Position numbers and translations under genes: made by a program | The notes under the pieces: model-generated | What the model was told of the DNA's origin: nothing | The model's input: only the letters and a program-made list of their open reading frames with translations | Databases searched by the model: none | Shown: positions 17,475 to 26,248 of the stretch, piece by piece | Numbering within the stretch: the first letter of the stretch is position 1 | How the letters are laid out: each line of letters begins with the position of its first letter | Assembly (NCBI RefSeq): GCF_030815085.1 | Contig: NZ_JAUSWG010000001.1 | Source: Paraclostridium ghonii | GTDB lineage: Bacteria > Bacillota > Clostridia > Peptostreptococcales > Peptostreptococcaceae | Direction: 5' to 3' (one strand) | Length of the DNA stretch: 64,000 bases

Positions 17475-17663
17475 GTGAAAATAGATAAAGATACACTAAT
17501 AGGAGAATTAATTAGCAAAAAACCAGAAGCAGTAAATGTTCTTATGAAATATGAAATGGGATGTTTAGGATGTCCTTCAGCTCAAATGGAAACTTTAGAA
17601 CAAGCTGCATATATACATGGTATAGACTTAGAAGAGTTATTGCAAAGCCTGAACGAAATTTAA
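17475..17663 (+). CDS. DUF1858 protein, hybrid-cluster-protein-associated redox disulfide domain
   Basis: The 62-residue protein is one DUF1858 domain (TIGR03980 type). It has the helical IDKDTLIGELISKKPEAVNV start and the two-Cys motif GCLGCPSAQMETLEQAA. These domains occur alone or fused to hybrid cluster proteins and are thought to do thiol redox chemistry in nitrosative or redox stress. The start is GTG, after AGGAGA. The upstream palindrome matches the HcpR regulon idea. An unusually long terminator follows immediately. Confidence 0.85.
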   Translation: MKIDKDTLIGELISKKPEAVNVLMKYEMGCLGCPSAQMETLEQAAYIHGIDLEELLQSLNEI

Positions 17664-17668
17664 ATAAA

Positions 17669-17757
17669 CAAAAGGGTACTTAGGAATGTACTGACCCAAT
17701 TGTTAGAGTTTTGGTCTAACAATTGGGTCAGTACATTCGGTAAGTATCCTTTTGTTT
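17669..17757 (+). terminator. Long terminator hairpin (about 36 paired bases per arm)
   Basis: AAAAGGGTACTTA pairs with TAAGTATCCTTTT. After a 2/3-nt bulge, AATGTACTGACCCAATTG and the next five bases pair perfectly with the opposite arm around a 7-nt loop. GTTTTT follows. The arms are much longer than needed for termination. Confidence 0.8.
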
Positions 17758-17851
17758 TTAATGCAATTTTTAAATTATATATGGACTTTATCAAAAAATA
17801 GGACTAGTATATTAAATGTTGCAATAATTAGTTTTGGAAGGAAGTGTTTTC

Positions 17852-19123
17852 GTGTCACCAAAGTTATTTAAAATGATGAAATATAACGAGCTGACTAAAG
17901 ATCAAGTTGGAAAGGATATAATATCAGGTGTAATAGTTGCTATAATAGCCCTACCACTATCTATAGCTTTAGCCATATCTTCAGGTGTATCACCAGAGAA
18001 AGGACTAATAACTGCTATATTTGCAGGATTTGTAATTTCTTTTTTAGGTGGAAGCAAGGTTCAAATTGGAGGGCCTACAGGAGCATTTGTTGTAATTGTT
18101 TATGGAGTAGTTAAAAATTATGGAATGACTGGACTTATAACATCTACAATGATGGCAGGAATTATATTGGTAGTTATGGGATTACTTAGATTTGGGTCTT
18201 TAATAAAATATGTACCACAAACAATAACAGTAGGGTTTACAAGTGGAATAGGAGTAACTTTACTTACAACTCAATTAAAAGATTTATTTGGATTAAAAAT
18301 AGCTGATGTTCCAGCTGAATTCATAGGAAAGATTGAAAGCTATATACAAAATATATCTACTTTTGACTTAGTATCATTTCTAATAGGACTAGCCTGTATT
18401 TTAATTCTAGTTTACTGGCCTAAGGTAAATAAAAAAATTCCGGCATCAATAATAGCATTAATAATTTCTACATTAGCTGTAAACTTATTAAATCTACCAA
18501 CAGATACAATAGGTACTAGATTTAATGAAATATCATCATCTATACCTAAACCACAAATGCCACATATTGATATAAAAACAATTATAAATTTAATTAATCC
18601 AGCTATGACAATTGCTTTATTAGGGGCTGTAGAGTCATTGCTTTCTTGTGTAGTTTCAGACAATATGATAAATGATAAGCATGATTCAAATATGGAGCTT
18701 GTAGCACAAGGGCTAGGTAATATTACATCTTCTCTATTTGGAGGGATTCCTGCAACTGGAGCTATAGCAAGAACTGCTGCAAATGTAAAAAATGGAGGGA
18801 AAAGCCCTATAGCAGGTTTGGCACATGCTATAACTTTACTACTTATAATGGTTATATTTATGCCTTTTGCAAAACTTATACCAATGACAACATTGGCAGC
18901 TATACTTATTATAGTTTCTTATAATATGGGAGAATGGTCTCATTTTAAAGAACTATTATCTTCAAGTAAATCAGATGCTTTAGTACTGATTATAACTTTC
19001 GTATTTACAGTAGTATTTGACTTAGTATTTGCAATTGGAGTAGGTATGTCCGTTCATTATATACTGAAGTTTATTAGAAATAGAAAAGAAAAAGATGAAG
19101 GAGATAAATTAGAAGCAGCATAA
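17852..19123 (+). CDS. SulP-family anion transporter lacking a STAS domain
   Basis: The 423-residue membrane protein has 10-12 hydrophobic segments. SulP core motifs include ALPLSIALAISSGVSPEKGL, GGSKVQIGGPTGAFVVIVYG and the GGIPATGAIARTAANVKNGG loop. It ends about 25 residues after the last helix, so the cytoplasmic STAS domain usual in this family is absent. SulP members carry sulfate, bicarbonate or other anions; the substrate is unknown here. I take the GTG at 17852 (AAGGAAG 7 nt upstream) rather than an in-frame TTG at 17834, which would lie before that RBS. A perfect palindromic terminator follows. Confidence 0.88.
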   Translation: MSPKLFKMMKYNELTKDQVGKDIISGVIVAIIALPLSIALAISSGVSPEKGLITAIFAGFVISFLGGSKVQIGGPTGAFVVIVYGVVKNYGMTGLITSTMMAGIILVVMGLLRFGSLIKYVPQTITVGFTSGIGVTLLTTQLKDLFGLKIADVPAEFIGKIESYIQNISTFDLVSFLIGLACILILVYWPKVNKKIPASIIALIISTLAVNLLNLPTDTIGTRFNEISSSIPKPQMPHIDIKTIINLINPAMTIALLGAVESLLSCVVSDNMINDKHDSNMELVAQGLGNITSSLFGGIPATGAIARTAANVKNGGKSPIAGLAHAITLLLIMVIFMPFAKLIPMTTLAAILIIVSYNMGEWSHFKELLSSSKSDALVLIITFVFTVVFDLVFAIGVGMSVHYILKFIRNRKEKDEGDKLEAA

Positions 19124-19183
19124 ATATAATATAAAATGCTATGTTAATAATTATTTATTAAACTTTATATAACCAATTGCTGT

Positions 19184-19220
19184 TAAAGCATGAATTAATA
19201 TATTAATTCATGCTTTTTTT
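19184..19220 (+). terminator. Terminator after the SulP gene
   Basis: AAAGCATGAATTAATA pairs with TATTAATTCATGCTTT with almost no loop, followed by T residues. Confidence 0.88.
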
Positions 19221-19273
19221 GTATAAAATTGGGAACAATAAATAATAACAATACTTAAATTTTGGAGGACGTA

Positions 19274-19726
19274 ATGAAAAAGTTACTATTTTTACTATTT
19301 ATAATTATTATATTTAACGTTGGATGTTCTAAACAAGTTGTTGAAAATAGAGCTGAAGTTGAAAAAATTATCCCCCATGGACTTGAAACCGACACAGGGA
19401 GTGGTAGTGTTATAGTTACAACTAATGTTTCAAATTCAGAAGATGGATCGATACCTATAATATATACAGATGAAAAAAAGGGGTTAGGCCAATTAGGACT
19501 TAGCTCAAAAAACTTTGATGATTCTAGATCAAGTTATATATATATAGATGGAAAGCTAAATACAATTGAAAAACTAGGTGAATCGAGTTCAGTTACATTA
19601 ACTATATGTGATGAGAACTTAAAAGAAGGAAAACATAAGATTGAAGTAGTCCAATTTGATAACGATAAAACTAATGGAACTCCTATAACTTATAAAGACT
19701 GTGATTATGAAATATACAAAAGATAA
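19274..19726 (+). CDS. Lipoprotein, unknown function
   Basis: The 150-residue product begins with a lipoprotein signal peptide (MKKLLFLLFIIIIFNVGC), with the lipidated Cys at residue 18. A beta-rich extracellular part of about 130 residues follows; no known domain is recognised. I take the ATG at 19274, directly after GGAGG, and not the TTG at 19262, which precedes the RBS. It is a single gene 100 nt before glycerol kinase with no clear terminator between, so readthrough is possible. Confidence 0.7.
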   Translation: MKKLLFLLFIIIIFNVGCSKQVVENRAEVEKIIPHGLETDTGSGSVIVTTNVSNSEDGSIPIIYTDEKKGLGQLGLSSKNFDDSRSSYIYIDGKLNTIEKLGESSSVTLTICDENLKEGKHKIEVVQFDNDKTNGTPITYKDCDYEIYKR

Positions 19727-19832
19727 TTTGTTTAAAAAATAACTTTCTTTAAAATCATTGTAGTAGATTTATTTTATTGCTAATATTTACTTAAAGACAA
19801 TACGTTAACAAGCTAACTTAAGGAGAATTATG

Positions 19833-21371
19833 ATGGAAAAAAAATATATAATAGCACTAGATCAAGGAACCACTAGTTCTAGGGCAATATTATTTGATAA
19901 ATATGGGAATGTAGTTTCAACGGCACAAAAGGAATTTACACAAATTTATCCAAAGGCTTCTTGGGTAGAACATAATCCTATGGAAATATGGGGAAGTCAA
20001 AGTGGTGTGTTAAGAGAAGTTTTAGAAACATCATTTATAAGACCAGATGAAATAGCTGCAATAGGAATAACTAATCAAAGAGAGACTACTATTGTTTGGG
20101 ATAAAAATACAGGAAAGCCAGTATATAATGCTATAGTTTGGCAATGTAGAAGAACTGCAGATATATGTGATAGATTAAAAGAAAAAGGGCTAGAACCTAT
20201 TATAAAAGAAAAAACAGGACTTATAGTAGATGCATATTTTTCAGGTACTAAAATAAACTGGATTCTAGAAAATGTAGAAGGTGCAAGAGAAAAGGCTGAA
20301 AATGGAGAACTTCTATTTGGAACTGTAGATACATGGCTTATATGGAATTTAACAAGAGGGAAAGTTCATGTTACTGACTATTCAAATGCATCGAGAACAA
20401 TGCTTTATAATATAAAAGAATTAAAATGGGATGAAGATATACTAAAAGAATTAAATATTCCTAATAGTATGCTACCAGAAGTTAGACCATCTAGTGAAAT
20501 TTATGGATATACAGATGAAGAAATGTTAGCTGGTGCACAAATACCTATATCAGGATGTGCAGGAGATCAACAAGCTGCGCTATTTGGACAAACTTGTTTT
20601 GAGAAAGGTAGTGTTAAGAACACTTATGGAACAGGGTGCTTTTTATTAATGAATACAGGTGATAAAATCGTTGAATCTGATAAGGGGCTATTAACAACGA
20701 TTGCTTGGGGAGTAGATGGTAAAATAAATTATGCACTAGAAGGAAGTATATTTGTTGGAGGCGCATCTATTCAATGGTTAAGAGATGAACTTAGATTGAT
20801 ATATGATTCTGGGCAATCTGAGTATTATGCAAATCAAGTTGAAGACACTAGTGGTGTATATGTAGTTCCTGCATTTACAGGTCTAGGAGCGCCTTATTGG
20901 GATATGTATGCTAGAGGAGCTATATTTGGACTAACAAGAGGTGCTAAAAGAGGTCATATAGTTAGAGCTACATTAGAATCTATAGCATATCAAACTAAAG
21001 ATGTTTTAATAGCTATGCAAGATGATTCAAAAATGCAATTAAAGTGTGTTAGGGTTGATGGAGGAGCAAGTGCAAACAACTTCTTAATGCAATTTCAGTC
21101 GGATATACTAAATGTTAAGATAGATAGACCTAAAATTATAGAGACTACTGCTTTGGGAGCTGCATATCTTGCAGGGCTATCAGTAGGGTTTTATAAAAGT
21201 GTAGAAGAAATAAAAGAAAAGTGGGCAATCAATAAAGAATTTACTCCAAATATGAGTGAAAGAAAAAGAATTATTTTATATAAAGGGTGGAAAAGAGCGG
21301 TTGATAGAACTCTTTTATGGGCCAAAGAAGATGAAGAATTATTAAGTGAGCTAAGCAAAATAAACGACTAA
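19833..21371 (+). CDS. glpK: Glycerol kinase
   Basis: The enzyme phosphorylates glycerol with ATP to glycerol 3-phosphate in the cytosol, feeding glycolysis and phospholipid synthesis. The 512-residue length is normal. The N-terminal phosphate-binding motif ALDQGTTSSRAILFD, the substrate loop with ITNQRETTIVWDKNTGKPVY and the C-terminal RVDGGASANNFLMQFQ are all present. The likely phospho-His segment of the Gram-positive enzyme is also seen in the middle (THVTDYSNASRTML type region). Two adjacent ATGs exist at 19830 and 19833; AGGAG spacing of 7 nt favours the second. No glpF or glpD lies next to it. Confidence 0.97.
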   Translation: MEKKYIIALDQGTTSSRAILFDKYGNVVSTAQKEFTQIYPKASWVEHNPMEIWGSQSGVLREVLETSFIRPDEIAAIGITNQRETTIVWDKNTGKPVYNAIVWQCRRTADICDRLKEKGLEPIIKEKTGLIVDAYFSGTKINWILENVEGAREKAENGELLFGTVDTWLIWNLTRGKVHVTDYSNASRTMLYNIKELKWDEDILKELNIPNSMLPEVRPSSEIYGYTDEEMLAGAQIPISGCAGDQQAALFGQTCFEKGSVKNTYGTGCFLLMNTGDKIVESDKGLLTTIAWGVDGKINYALEGSIFVGGASIQWLRDELRLIYDSGQSEYYANQVEDTSGVYVVPAFTGLGAPYWDMYARGAIFGLTRGAKRGHIVRATLESIAYQTKDVLIAMQDDSKMQLKCVRVDGGASANNFLMQFQSDILNVKIDRPKIIETTALGAAYLAGLSVGFYKSVEEIKEKWAINKEFTPNMSERKRIILYKGWKRAVDRTLLWAKEDEELLSELSKIND

Positions 21372-21447
21372 AAATATATAAAATATTTCTATATTTTGAT
21401 TCATATAATTGAATAGATATTATATGCAAAAATATGGAGGTATAATC

Positions 21448-22014
21448 ATGAAAAAGTTTAAAACTTTTTTTAGTGTAATATTTATATTAACTTTAATATT
21501 AACTGGGTGTAGTAGCAAAAACAACGCTAAAAATGACAATGAAAATAGTATTAAAGTATTAAAAAATTTGAATGATTATGAAAAAAATAAAAAGGAAAAT
21601 ACAAATAATTATGATGCTAGAATAATAAGTATCGATGCAAATACAAATAAAAAGAAAGTTATAGCAAATATTAAAATTAATGATAATTTATCTATAAAAG
21701 ACAAGTTGAATATAGTTATAAAAGAACTTTCAAAGTTGCAATTTCAAAATGCTCCTATAGAGTTAACTAAAATAGATAACAATATAGCTTATATAAATAT
21801 TAAAGAAGATAAAGAAAATAAGTTATGGAGTAATAGATTTTTTCAAGGCAGTACAGGTGCTAATATAACGAGTTATACATTAGTTGAAAGTTTGCTTCAA
21901 AGAGATTATGAGGGCAGATGGATTGATGGTATATATATTACATATGAAGGCAGAACAGATGTGGAATTTGACCATTTAGATATTGACTTTTTTGGAAATA
22001 CAATAAAAAGATAA
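21448..22014 (+). CDS. GerMN-domain-like lipoprotein
   Basis: The 188-residue product has a lipoprotein signal (FILTLILTGCSS; Cys at about residue 21). A spacer follows, then a domain with the GerMN (Spore_GerMN) pattern: KKVIANIKINDNLSIKDKLN, VIKELSKLQF, NIAYINIKE and SYTLVESLLQRDYEGRW. GerMN domains are found in spore and cell-surface lipoproteins, with structural rather than catalytic roles. GGAGGT before the ATG at 21448 fixes the start. An imperfect long hairpin terminator follows. Confidence 0.65.
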   Translation: MKKFKTFFSVIFILTLILTGCSSKNNAKNDNENSIKVLKNLNDYEKNKKENTNNYDARIISIDANTNKKKVIANIKINDNLSIKDKLNIVIKELSKLQFQNAPIELTKIDNNIAYINIKEDKENKLWSNRFFQGSTGANITSYTLVESLLQRDYEGRWIDGIYITYEGRTDVEFDHLDIDFFGNTIKR

Positions 22015-22039
22015 GAAAAAGCATATATCAAATTAGAAA

Positions 22040-22110
22040 AGGATAACTATATAAATTTTAGTGCCTCTAAAGATTTTTTGGAATGAAATTTATATAGCTA
22101 TCCTATTTTA
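22040..22110. terminator. Long hairpin between convergent genes
   Basis: Two 19-nt arms (AGGATAACTATATAAATTT and its complement with one mismatch) enclose a 27-nt loop and run into ATTTTATATT. It lies between the convergent stops at 22014 and 22113. Confidence 0.7.
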
Positions 22111-22112
22111 TA

Positions 22113-22880
22113 TTATCTATTTTTTACTAAGCAATGCTCATTTAACAATTTAAATCCGTGATTTTTTATAAGTATATCAACTAATTCATTGGAATTATAT
22201 TTAGGGTAATTTATTATACAGTACTTAGTATCATCTTCTAATTTATCAAACTCATTATAAACATCAAATGTAGTAGACATTTTATACATATCATCTCTGA
22301 GTTTGTGCATATCAACTAATATATGAGCAAATTCAAAGTCGAGTTTTTTATCTACGATCATATCAGATATAGTATTTAATAGGCTTTCTTTATTTTTAAA
22401 CTCTATTTTTATTAAGTCATTTTTATATTTATTTACTTTAGTTGACAATTCATCTAAACAATCATCTAACTTATTATTTACAAAGTCTATGAAATCCTCT
22501 TGGCTAAACATTCCTTGAAGATCTGAGATTAATAAATTATTCATATGTTCTTCCCAAAGAAGAAATGAAAACTTGTTATAGCCACAATCATCTATAGGCT
22601 CACCTTTGTAATTTTCAAATCTAGGATGAAGTCTATTGTGATATTTTGATATTGAAACTCTAAATAAGTTGCCTTCATGACCTATAGGAACACAATTTAT
22701 TATGAACTTATCCATATCACTTCCCATATAAACTTTTTCACTGGAAAGTATTTTTTTAGTTTTATTTAAATCTTCTTTTGAAAAATCTATATTTTTATTA
22801 TTTATAGCTATCTTTAAAATCATTTCTTTGTATATTTTATTTAATATATTATTTAATTCTTCTGTGTAAACATACTTCAT
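22113..22880 (-). CDS. Cytoplasmic protein of unknown function
   Basis: The 255-residue product is soluble, Lys/Asp/Asn-rich and mostly helical. A central stretch, FRVSISKYHNRLHPRFENYK, resembles a basic binding surface. I recognise no conserved domain or catalytic motif. GGAGG lies 9 nt upstream of the ATG. It shares its strand with the yaaA-like gene behind it (75-nt gap), so the two may be cotranscribed. Confidence 0.55.
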   Translation of the reverse strand: MKYVYTEELNNILNKIYKEMILKIAINNKNIDFSKEDLNKTKKILSSEKVYMGSDMDKFIINCVPIGHEGNLFRVSISKYHNRLHPRFENYKGEPIDDCGYNKFSFLLWEEHMNNLLISDLQGMFSQEDFIDFVNNKLDDCLDELSTKVNKYKNDLIKIEFKNKESLLNTISDMIVDKKLDFEFAHILVDMHKLRDDMYKMSTTFDVYNEFDKLEDDTKYCIINYPKYNSNELVDILIKNHGFKLLNEHCLVKNR

Positions 22881-22955
22881 AGTCAGAAACCTCCAAATTT
22901 TAAGTCAATCGATATATACCCAAAATTACAATTTATAATCTAAAAACAATAATTA

Positions 22956-23726
22956 TTAATATCTGGTGAATATTATTTTTTTACTATCAGATAAGTTTTC
23001 ATTAAAGGTATATCCATTGTAATTAAAACTTTTTAAATCGTCTATATTATCTATTTTATTTTTAATTATATATCTAGTTAGATAACCCCTTGCTTTTTTT
23101 GAATAAATGCCTATAACTTTATAAGAATTGCTACTTTCTTTAAATTCTTTAAACTCTACAGTTAATACATTAAAGGTTTTAGATAAATCCTTTATGTTTA
23201 TAGCCTTTGAGTATTCATTAGAAGCTAAATTAAGTAAAACTTGATTGCTTTGATTATTAAGTTCATCATATAGATAAGTTGTTATTTTAGTTTTCCAAAA
23301 CTTATATAAATCATTTCCGCATTCATTTTTTAATTTTGATTTCATCTCAAGTCTATAAGGTTGTATCATATCGAGCGGTTTTAGCACTCCATATAAACCA
23401 GATAATATTCTAAAATGTTTATTTGCAAATTCAAAGTCGTGTTCATTAAAATCACTAACGTTGATAGAGTTAAAAACTTGACCATCAAAAGCAAGTAAAG
23501 ATTGCAGATATTTGCTTGAATCAGTTCCTAAAACTTGATATCTATCAAAATTTAAACTAGATAAATCATAGCTTAAATTCATAAAATAACTTATTTCATC
23601 TTTACTTAGCTTTTTTAAAATAGGTATAAGATTTTTAGTTTCAGATTCAAAAAAAGGTTTAGAAGATTTAAGATTAGAGCTTTTATCAAAATTCATAGTT
23701 GTTGATGGAGAAAGTATTGTTATCAT
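22956..23726 (-). CDS. yaaA: YaaA-family peroxide stress protein
   Basis: This 256-residue cytosolic protein belongs to the YaaA (DUF328) family. In Escherichia coli YaaA lowers free iron and limits Fenton damage during H2O2 stress and binds DNA. Family motifs seen: MITILSPSTTMNF at the N-terminus, LLAFDGQVFNSI, then RILSGLYGVLKPLDMIQPYR, the most conserved block, and KKARGYLTRYIIKN near the C-terminus. RBS GAGGTGA precedes the ATG. For an obligate anaerobe this fits oxygen-exposure defence. Confidence 0.9.
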   Translation of the reverse strand: MITILSPSTTMNFDKSSNLKSSKPFFESETKNLIPILKKLSKDEISYFMNLSYDLSSLNFDRYQVLGTDSSKYLQSLLAFDGQVFNSINVSDFNEHDFEFANKHFRILSGLYGVLKPLDMIQPYRLEMKSKLKNECGNDLYKFWKTKITTYLYDELNNQSNQVLLNLASNEYSKAINIKDLSKTFNVLTVEFKEFKESSNSYKVIGIYSKKARGYLTRYIIKNKIDNIDDLKSFNYNGYTFNENLSDSKKIIFTRY

Positions 23727-23869
23727 TTTAAAGTCACCTCAAAAATTATTTTATATAAATATATATATCAATAAAATAATAATTTAATCAATAAATTAAA
23801 AGTTTTTAATATACTATAGTGTGTGCATTTTTTAAGGCACACTAATCAATTAAAAAGGGGGAGTTTAAA

Positions 23870-24571
23870 ATCGATAGAGTTCAATTAAAAGAATTATCAA
23901 AAAGTCAATTAAAGGGGAACTGGAAGATACCTGTATTATTGACTCTGGCTTATAGTGCAGTATCTACAATATTGAGCATGCTTCAAGGAATAACAAGCTC
24001 ATCACTAACATATTTAATAATGTTTATACTAACATTTGGTTTTGGGGTATTTTTAACAATAGGAATTCCTAATTTTTACTTAATGTTTATTGAAAAAAAG
24101 GGGAATAGTTCTTTTTCAGATGTAATAGTCTCTAAAAGTAAGTTTGTAAAAGCTTTAATATATACAGTTGTATTAACTATAATTGTATTTGTAGTTACGT
24201 TTGTTATCTTTGGCATAATTTTAGGTGGAACCGTTGTATTTGCTTTTTCAAAATCAGGATTTGGAATAGGATTTATATTTGCTATATTAATGATCTTAGC
24301 ACTTACAATACTTTTAATTATATTTGAATTAGCTTTAATGTTAACTCCTTATATAATAATAGAACATGAACATTTAGGAGTTATAGATTCTATGAGCTTA
24401 AGTATAAAAATGATGAAGGGTAATAAGTGGAAATTTTTTGTTATAGGACTAAGCTTTATAGGATGGGGCATTTTATCAGTGATTACATTAGGTATTGGTT
24501 TTTTATGGTTAATCCCGTATATAATGTTAACTCAAGCGAATTTTTATAGAGATTTAAGTTCGAACAATTAA
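23870..24571 (+). CDS. DUF975-like membrane protein with an apparent ATC start
   Basis: The 233-residue protein has about five membrane helices and a C-terminal IMLTQANFYRDLS typical of DUF975. The characteristic N-terminal segment (DRVQLKELSKSQLKGNWKI) is encoded in frame upstream of the first TTG at 23939, so translation must start earlier. The frame is open back to 23846 but has no ATG, GTG or TTG. A GGGGGAG sequence sits exactly 6 nt before ATC at 23870, the best start. Translation from ATC is rare. The stop lies inside a 30-bp perfect inverted repeat. Confidence 0.75.
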   Translation: MDRVQLKELSKSQLKGNWKIPVLLTLAYSAVSTILSMLQGITSSSLTYLIMFILTFGFGVFLTIGIPNFYLMFIEKKGNSSFSDVIVSKSKFVKALIYTVVLTIIVFVVTFVIFGIILGGTVVFAFSKSGFGIGFIFAILMILALTILLIIFELALMLTPYIIIEHEHLGVIDSMSLSIKMMKGNKWKFFVIGLSFIGWGILSVITLGIGFLWLIPYIMLTQANFYRDLSSNN

Positions 24572-24631
24572 ACAAATAATCAAAATGGCTATCTTAAGAA
24601 ATTAAGATAGCCATTTTGATTATTTGTTTAA
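24568..24631. terminator. Perfect 30-bp inverted repeat acting as bidirectional terminator
   Basis: Two 30-nt arms pair without a mismatch around a GAAA loop. The outer sequence is TTAAACAAATAATCAAAATG on each strand. The stop codons of both convergent genes (DUF975 on +, cstA on -) lie inside the arms, so the 3' ends of the two coding regions carry the same sequence. The flanks are not strongly T-rich. Confidence 0.75.
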
Positions 24632-26248
24632 AACTTTCTTGTTTTTGTCTTTCTTAATAAAGGTTATTGCTTCTTTTATTAAAATTAGTGCTAAAACAAG
24701 TAAAAGAATTCCTATTATTACAAGTGTATAGTTAACACCTATATTAGCTTTTATATTGAAGCATAGTGAAACTATAGTAACTATAAACATAAATATTATA
24801 GGTATAATAAGTTCTTTAAAACTTTTATTTGAATTAGCAAGCCATATAGCTATTGACATCAAAGCTATGGCAGCTAAAAGCTGGTTTGCAGATCCGAATA
24901 TAGGCCATATTTTTTCGTATCCCATAACTGCTAAAAGGCCAGAACATACAATTGTAATAGTTGTAGAAACATACATATTACAAAGAGGATTAGGTTTATT
25001 ATCTTCTTTGTTAATTAAATCATTAGTATCAAAGAATTCTTGGAATATAAATCTTCCTAATCGAGTAGCTGTATCCAACGATGTAAGAGCAAATGCAGAG
25101 ATAGCTAGAGATGTAAATATCTTGCCTATTCCAAATGGAATTCCAAATGAAGCCATAAAGTTAGCTATACCTTCAGAGAACACATTAACAGGCCCTCCAT
25201 TTTCTAATAAACTACCAAACTGAATATTAGAAATATAAGCTACAGTTATAAGAGCAACTATTGCAAGTAAACCTTCTATAAGCATAGCTCCATACCCGAT
25301 TTTTTTAGCATCCGACTCTTTATACAATTGTTTTGCAGAAGTCCCAGATCCAACAAGTGAGTGAAACCCTGAAATAGCTCCGCAGGCAACTGTTACAAAT
25401 AATAAAGGGAATAAGTACTGTCCATCCACATTAAATCCAACAAATCCATCCATTTGTATTTCAGGTCTTAATATAATAATACCTAAAACAGCTCCAATTA
25501 TCATTGCATACAATAGATAAGAGTTAAGGTAATCTCTAGGTTGTAGTAATATCCAAACTGGAGTTACAGATGCTATAAAAATATAAATCATAAGCAATAC
25601 TATCCAAGCTTGTTTACTTAAAACTATAGGGAATAAGAATCCAAGATAAATACATCCAAATAGCATTATTACTCCTATTATAGATGCTGTAACTAATGGC
25701 ATTTTAAATCTATAAACGGCAATACCGAATAAGATTGCTAAAATTATAAAGAACATTGAAGCGCTAGCAGCTTGAGGTGTAGAAACAAAGTTATCTGCTA
25801 CTATATTTGAAAAAGCTGCAACAACTAAAACTAAAGTTAGCCAAGCAAATAATGAAAAAAGTTTTTTCCCTTTTCTACCCATATTAGATTCTATTATTTC
25901 CCCTATAGATTTTCCATCATGTCTAATAGATGCAAATAAAGAACCGAAATCTTGAACCCCACCAAAGAAAACACTACCTATTAAAACCCAAAGGGCAACA
26001 GGTATCCAGCCAAATATAGCTGCTTGTATAGGACCAACTATAGGGCCAGCACCCGCGATAGATGCAAAGTGATGACCAAGTAATACAGGTGATTTAGCTG
26101 GAACGTAGTCTATTCCATCATACTTTGCATGAGCTGGAGTTTTTCGATTGTCATCTATACCCCATTTTTTAGCTAAGTACCCGCCATAGCATACATACCC
26201 AATAAAAAGAATAAGTGCACTTACTAAAAGTAATGTTAATGAATTCAT
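24620..26248 (-). CDS. cstA: Carbon starvation protein CstA, peptide/pyruvate-type transporter
   Basis: The 542-residue membrane protein has about 15-16 hydrophobic segments. CstA hallmarks are present: HAKYDGIDYVPAKSPVLLGH, FASIAGAGPIVGPIQAAIFG, then GGVQDFGSLFASIRHDGKSI and the HSLVGSGTSAKQL loop. In enterobacteria members take up peptides or pyruvate under carbon limitation. The length matches the shorter Gram-positive form. RBS AAGGAGG. The 5' end overlaps the upstream small gene by 4 bp, so the two are translationally coupled. The last codons lie within the perfect hairpin. Confidence 0.95.
   Translation of the reverse strand: MNSLTLLLVSALILFIGYVCYGGYLAKKWGIDDNRKTPAHAKYDGIDYVPAKSPVLLGHHFASIAGAGPIVGPIQAAIFGWIPVALWVLIGSVFFGGVQDFGSLFASIRHDGKSIGEIIESNMGRKGKKLFSLFAWLTLVLVVAAFSNIVADNFVSTPQAASASMFFIILAILFGIAVYRFKMPLVTASIIGVIMLFGCIYLGFLFPIVLSKQAWIVLLMIYIFIASVTPVWILLQPRDYLNSYLLYAMIIGAVLGIIILRPEIQMDGFVGFNVDGQYLFPLLFVTVACGAISGFHSLVGSGTSAKQLYKESDAKKIGYGAMLIEGLLAIVALITVAYISNIQFGSLLENGGPVNVFSEGIANFMASFGIPFGIGKIFTSLAISAFALTSLDTATRLGRFIFQEFFDTNDLINKEDNKPNPLCNMYVSTTITIVCSGLLAVMGYEKIWPIFGSANQLLAAIALMSIAIWLANSNKSFKELIIPIIFMFIVTIVSLCFNIKANIGVNYTLVIIGILLLVLALILIKEAITFIKKDKNKKVLNK

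Noticed and set aside
24756..25223. Open frame antisense to cstA (about 155 codons)
   Set aside because: Opposite strand of a conserved membrane protein, no RBS.
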